This document shows, in pieces, positions 16,066 through 18,012 of a stretch of 18,012 bases of DNA; position 1 is the stretch's first letter; each line of letters starts with the position of its first letter. Source of the stretch: an uncultured Campylobacter sp. (GTDB lineage: Bacteria; Campylobacterota; Campylobacteria; Campylobacterales; Campylobacteraceae); the NCBI RefSeq assembly GCF_938017615.1, contig NZ_CALIJA010000055.1, positions 1-18,012 of the forward strand, given 5' to 3'. A model generated the notes under the pieces. It was not told where the DNA came from and ran no database searches. It worked only from the letters and a program-made list of their open reading frames with translations. The position numbers and the translations under genes are program-made.

Positions 16066-16761
16066 ATGAAAAAAATCGTATTTTTGATCCTGCTTTTCGC
16101 AGCCGTTGCGCTCGCGCTTTACATCACTTCGCGCGTCAATCCGAGCCTTTTTGCCGAAATCAAAGTCCTAGGCGCGCTGCTAAACGCCACGATCTTCGGC
16201 GTCGCGCTCATCGCCTTAGCGATCGGCGAAAAGGAGCTCGTGCGCTTTCCGTTTCTTACAGCCTCTCTGCTGGCGCTGTTTTCGGGACTGGTAGAGGGCG
16301 TGCTGCTCTTTGAAAACCGCTACTACATCGTGATCACGGCGGTAGCGTTCGTCGCCTTCGTCTTTTATCTGCAGATCAGGCACAAAAGATTTTCAAATAA
16401 AATTTATAAAAATTATGCAGAGGAAAGCTCTAAAGATTTAGATGAGGGCGTAAATTTAAAAGACGAGGGTTTCGGCGGCGCAAAAGATGCGCAGGAGCCG
16501 CAGAGCAAAAGCGGTGCAGCGGATGAAATTTTAAACTTTAAAAGCGGCGGCGAAATTTTAAATTCTCAAAGCGAGGATGAAATTTTAAATTCTAGTGGCG
16601 ATCTCGGTGAAAATTCCGCGCATCGCACCTATGAAAATTCCGACGAAAATTTTAAAATTCCAAATGAAGGCGCGGGTGAAGGCGGCGCGGGCGAAAATTC
16701 CGCGCAAAATTTCAATCAAGGCGCTGAAAATTCCGCGCCCGACGCAAGGCGCGATAGATGA
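16066..16761 (+). CDS. Unrecognised membrane protein with repeat-rich hydrophilic tail
   Basis: I do not recognise this 231-residue protein. The first half is four predicted membrane segments (about residues 4-21, 33-53, 61-82 and 86-105), ended by a basic cluster RHKRFSNKIYKNY that suggests the C-terminus is cytoplasmic. The second half is hydrophilic and low in complexity: three 9-residue repeats around (D/G)EILN, then four ENS motifs among G, E, N and A. I start at ATG 16066, which has AAAAGG upstream and a typical MKK beginning. The open frame extends 65 codons further upstream, but that part is Arg-rich with no sign of coding. The next gene overlaps its stop (ATGA), so the two membrane proteins are probably made together. 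No function can be assigned. Confidence 0.75.
   Translation: MKKIVFLILLFAAVALALYITSRVNPSLFAEIKVLGALLNATIFGVALIALAIGEKELVRFPFLTASLLALFSGLVEGVLLFENRYYIVITAVAFVAFVFYLQIRHKRFSNKIYKNYAEESSKDLDEGVNLKDEGFGGAKDAQEPQSKSGAADEILNFKSGGEILNSQSEDEILNSSGDLGENSAHRTYENSDENFKIPNEGAGEGGAGENSAQNFNQGAENSAPDARRDR
16522..16602 (+). repeat. 27-bp tandem repeat, three imperfect copies, in the 16066 gene
   Basis: Copies begin at 16522, 16549 and 16576, an exact 27-base period. Each starts with G(A/G)(T/C)GAAATTTTAAA and continues more variably through an S/G/E-rich tail. The period is nine codons, giving (D/G)-E-I-L-N-x4. Being a multiple of three, copy gain or loss would keep the frame. Confidence 0.8.
16610..16736 (+). 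repeat. Cluster of AAAATTCCGC words at the 3' end of the 16066 gene
   Basis: Exact copies at 16610-16619, 16694-16703 and 16727-16736, plus a 9-of-10 match at 16634-16643. All read in the same frame as (G/Y/A)-E-N-S, three followed by alanine. They directly follow the 27-bp repeats. The same word, in the same ENSA/QNSA frame, fills the folC array at the other end of the window. Confidence 0.8.
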
Positions 16762-17084
16762 TCAGATCCGCGCTCATCGCGCTTGCGGTGATATTTTTGC
16801 TGCTTTTAAATTTAGCCAATCTCTTCGGCATGACACGCATAAGCGGGCCGGTGCCTGCGATGATCTGGTTTGCGATCAGCTTCTGCGGGGCTTTTTACCT
16901 ATACAAATTTTGCGGCGCAAAGCCAGTCGCGGCGCGGATCGGGATCTTTGCCGTAGCCTTCGTGGGCGGATTTTTCACGAGCGTTTTGTACTACGGATTT
17001 TTTAATTCGCAAACTTTGGAATTTGCCTTTACATACGCCTTTTTCGCGGTGGTTTTTACGCTCGGCATCGGCGTGATTTTGTAG
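16758..17084 (+). CDS. Unrecognised small four-TM membrane protein
   Basis: A 108-residue, almost wholly hydrophobic protein with four likely membrane segments (about residues 4-22, 33-52, 59-81 and 87-107) and very short loops. The few charged residues, such as K50, K55 and R60, fall mainly around the second loop. I do not recognise a family. The start overlaps the stop of the preceding gene as ATGA, so translation is probably coupled and the pair may act together in the inner membrane. It ends 104 bases before the convergent rodA stop, with no clear terminator hairpin between them. Codon use resembles its neighbours and there is no sign of transfer. Confidence 0.75.
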   Translation: MIRSALIALAVIFLLLLNLANLFGMTRISGPVPAMIWFAISFCGAFYLYKFCGAKPVAARIGIFAVAFVGGFFTSVLYYGFFNSQTLEFAFTYAFFAVVFTLGIGVIL

Positions 17085-17188
17085 CGAGCTTTAAATTTAG
17101 CCCGCTGCTTCAAATTTCACCGCCGAGGCTCAAAATAAACTCGCGCAATTTTGTAGAATTTCAAAATTTACCCGTGCGAGCACCAAAT

Positions 17189-18012
17189 TTACATCCTTAT
17201 CTTGTAGGTCTTGTAGTTATCTTTCATCCTAAACGTCAGTAAATTTTGCAAAATTCCAAAGAGGATCATAAAGGTGATGAAGCTGCTGCCGCCGTAGCTG
17301 AAAAACGGCAGCGGCACGCCTACGACGGGCGCGAAACCCACCACCATCGAGATATTAACGCCCGTGTAGATGAAAATGAGCGAGGCAAGCGCGCTCGTAA
17401 AGACCCGTATCAGATAATCGCTTTTGAAATCGTAGTTCAGGCTCAGCAGATGCAGTATCAGCAGCGCATACAACGCAATCAGCGCGGCAGCCCCCACGAA
17501 GCCGAAGCGCTCGATCGTATAAGCGAAGATAAAATCGCTCGTCGCAATCGGCAAGAATTTAAAGTGCGTCTGCGTCGCCTCGTCTCTATCTTTGCCGTAG
17601 ATGCCGCCGTTTCCGATAGCGATGATCGCCTGCTTGACCTGGTAATTGGGCTCCTCGCTGATGAAATCGGCGATGCGCTTTTTTTGATAATCGTGCATGT
17701 TTTCGTACAAAATCGGCGAGCTGGCCACAAAAACGATGATCAGCGTAAGCCAAATTTTTTTATCCACGCCGATGATAAAAAGGATCGCGAATCCGGTCAA
17801 AAAAAGTATCGCAGCGGTACCTAGATCGGGCTCTTTCGCGATCAAAACGAAAGGTAGAAGTATGTAAAAGCTAAGGCGCAAAAAATCCTTCAGCCCGTAG
17901 CCGTTTTTCGGCGGCGGATTTTTGTGTATCAGATACATCAGCATCAGGATAAACGCGGGCTTCATCACCTCGCTGGGCTGCAGCGTAAAATGCACGAAAG
18001 GAATCTCCAGCC
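17189..18012 (-). CDS. rodA: RodA, SEDS peptidoglycan glycosyltransferase (C-terminal part, cut by window end)
   Basis: Inner-membrane glycosyltransferase of the elongasome that polymerises lipid II for side-wall growth, paired with a class B penicillin-binding protein. About 274 C-terminal residues are visible; the frame stays open to the window edge (LEIPFVHFTLQPSE), so the GTG at 17995 is not the true start. SEDS signatures present: QPSE, KEPDLGTA with the catalytic-type aspartate, GNGGIYGKD, HFKFLPIATSDFIFAYTIERFGFVG, and GVPLPFFSYGGSSF near the C-terminus. At least six membrane segments can be seen. The ERFGF form and general pattern fit RodA better than FtsW. The gene is convergent with the 16758 gene. 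Confidence 0.93.
   Translation of the reverse strand, partial: LEIPFVHFTLQPSEVMKPAFILMLMYLIHKNPPPKNGYGLKDFLRLSFYILLPFVLIAKEPDLGTAAILFLTGFAILFIIGVDKKIWLTLIIVFVASSPILYENMHDYQKKRIADFISEEPNYQVKQAIIAIGNGGIYGKDRDEATQTHFKFLPIATSDFIFAYTIERFGFVGAAALIALYALLILHLLSLNYDFKSDYLIRVFTSALASLIFIYTGVNISMVVGFAPVVGVPLPFFSYGGSSFITFMILFGILQNLLTFRMKDNYKTYKIRM

Noticed and set aside
16595..17005. 136-codon plus-strand frame with repeated KIP(R) motifs
   Set aside because: Shadow frame of the ENSA repeats and of the two overlapping membrane-protein genes, which have better starts and membrane segments.
17085..17188. Bidirectional terminator between the 16758 gene and rodA
   Set aside because: Only short imperfect inverted repeats around AAATTT words; no GC-rich stem with a T-run on either strand.
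17246..17824. 192-codon plus-strand open frame
   Set aside because: Antisense to rodA, whose SEDS motifs are clear; highly charged, repeat-like composition typical of a shadow frame.
17189..17995. rodA starting at GTG 17995
   Set aside because: The frame remains open to the window edge with conserved RodA sequence (LEIPF) upstream, so the gene is simply truncated here.

Overview
The window looks like chromosomal housekeeping DNA from a higher-GC, probably oral-type Campylobacter (C. gracilis / C. showae / C. rectus-like). The protein families are those of Campylobacterota. The order pyrH-rpoZ-spoT-tyrS-(nitronate monooxygenase-like)-amiA and the order yajC-secD-secF-leuS-lptE-folC match, from memory, C. 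jejuni gene neighbourhoods. The DNA is richer in GC than C. jejuni but still carries many AAATTT/AAAATTTTA-like words. The species is inferred, not proven.

Layout. (1) Positions 1-6675, minus strand: one tightly packed operon read right to left, yajC-secD-secF-DUF6394-like membrane protein-leuS-lptE-folC. Neighbouring genes overlap or lie within about 10 bases, so one promoter in front of yajC probably serves all. It makes protein export factors, an outer-membrane LPS-transport lipoprotein, leucyl-tRNA synthetase and the folate enzyme FolC (cut by the window start). (2) 6651-7994, plus strand: lnt, which acylates lipoproteins. It diverges from yajC, and its 5' end appears to overlap yajC. (3) 8059-15398, plus strand: pyrH-rpoZ-spoT-tyrS-flavin oxidoreductase-amiA, again nearly gapless. 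It links UMP kinase, RNA polymerase omega, the (p)ppGpp enzyme, tyrosyl-tRNA synthetase and a secreted cell-wall amidase. (4) 15399-16065: about 670 bases without a convincing gene. (5) 16066-17084: two overlapping genes for small unrecognised membrane proteins. (6) 17189 to the end, minus strand: rodA, cut by the window end and convergent with the previous pair.

The most unusual signal is at the DNA level. The decamer GCGGAATTTT (or its complement AAAATTCCGC) occurs exactly ten times, against roughly 0.04 expected by chance from base composition. It occurs in several reading frames and once in non-coding DNA. It forms the core of a degenerate 36-bp tandem array placed in frame inside folC, and it recurs in the low-complexity tail of the 16066 membrane protein. 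Near-matches also occur in the disordered linker of amiA. In these protein regions it encodes (E/Q)-N-S-(A). This suggests a genome-wide DNA word that tolerates or drives in-frame expansions. Its function (uptake sequence, chromosome-organising motif, or slippage-prone repeat) cannot be decided from this window.
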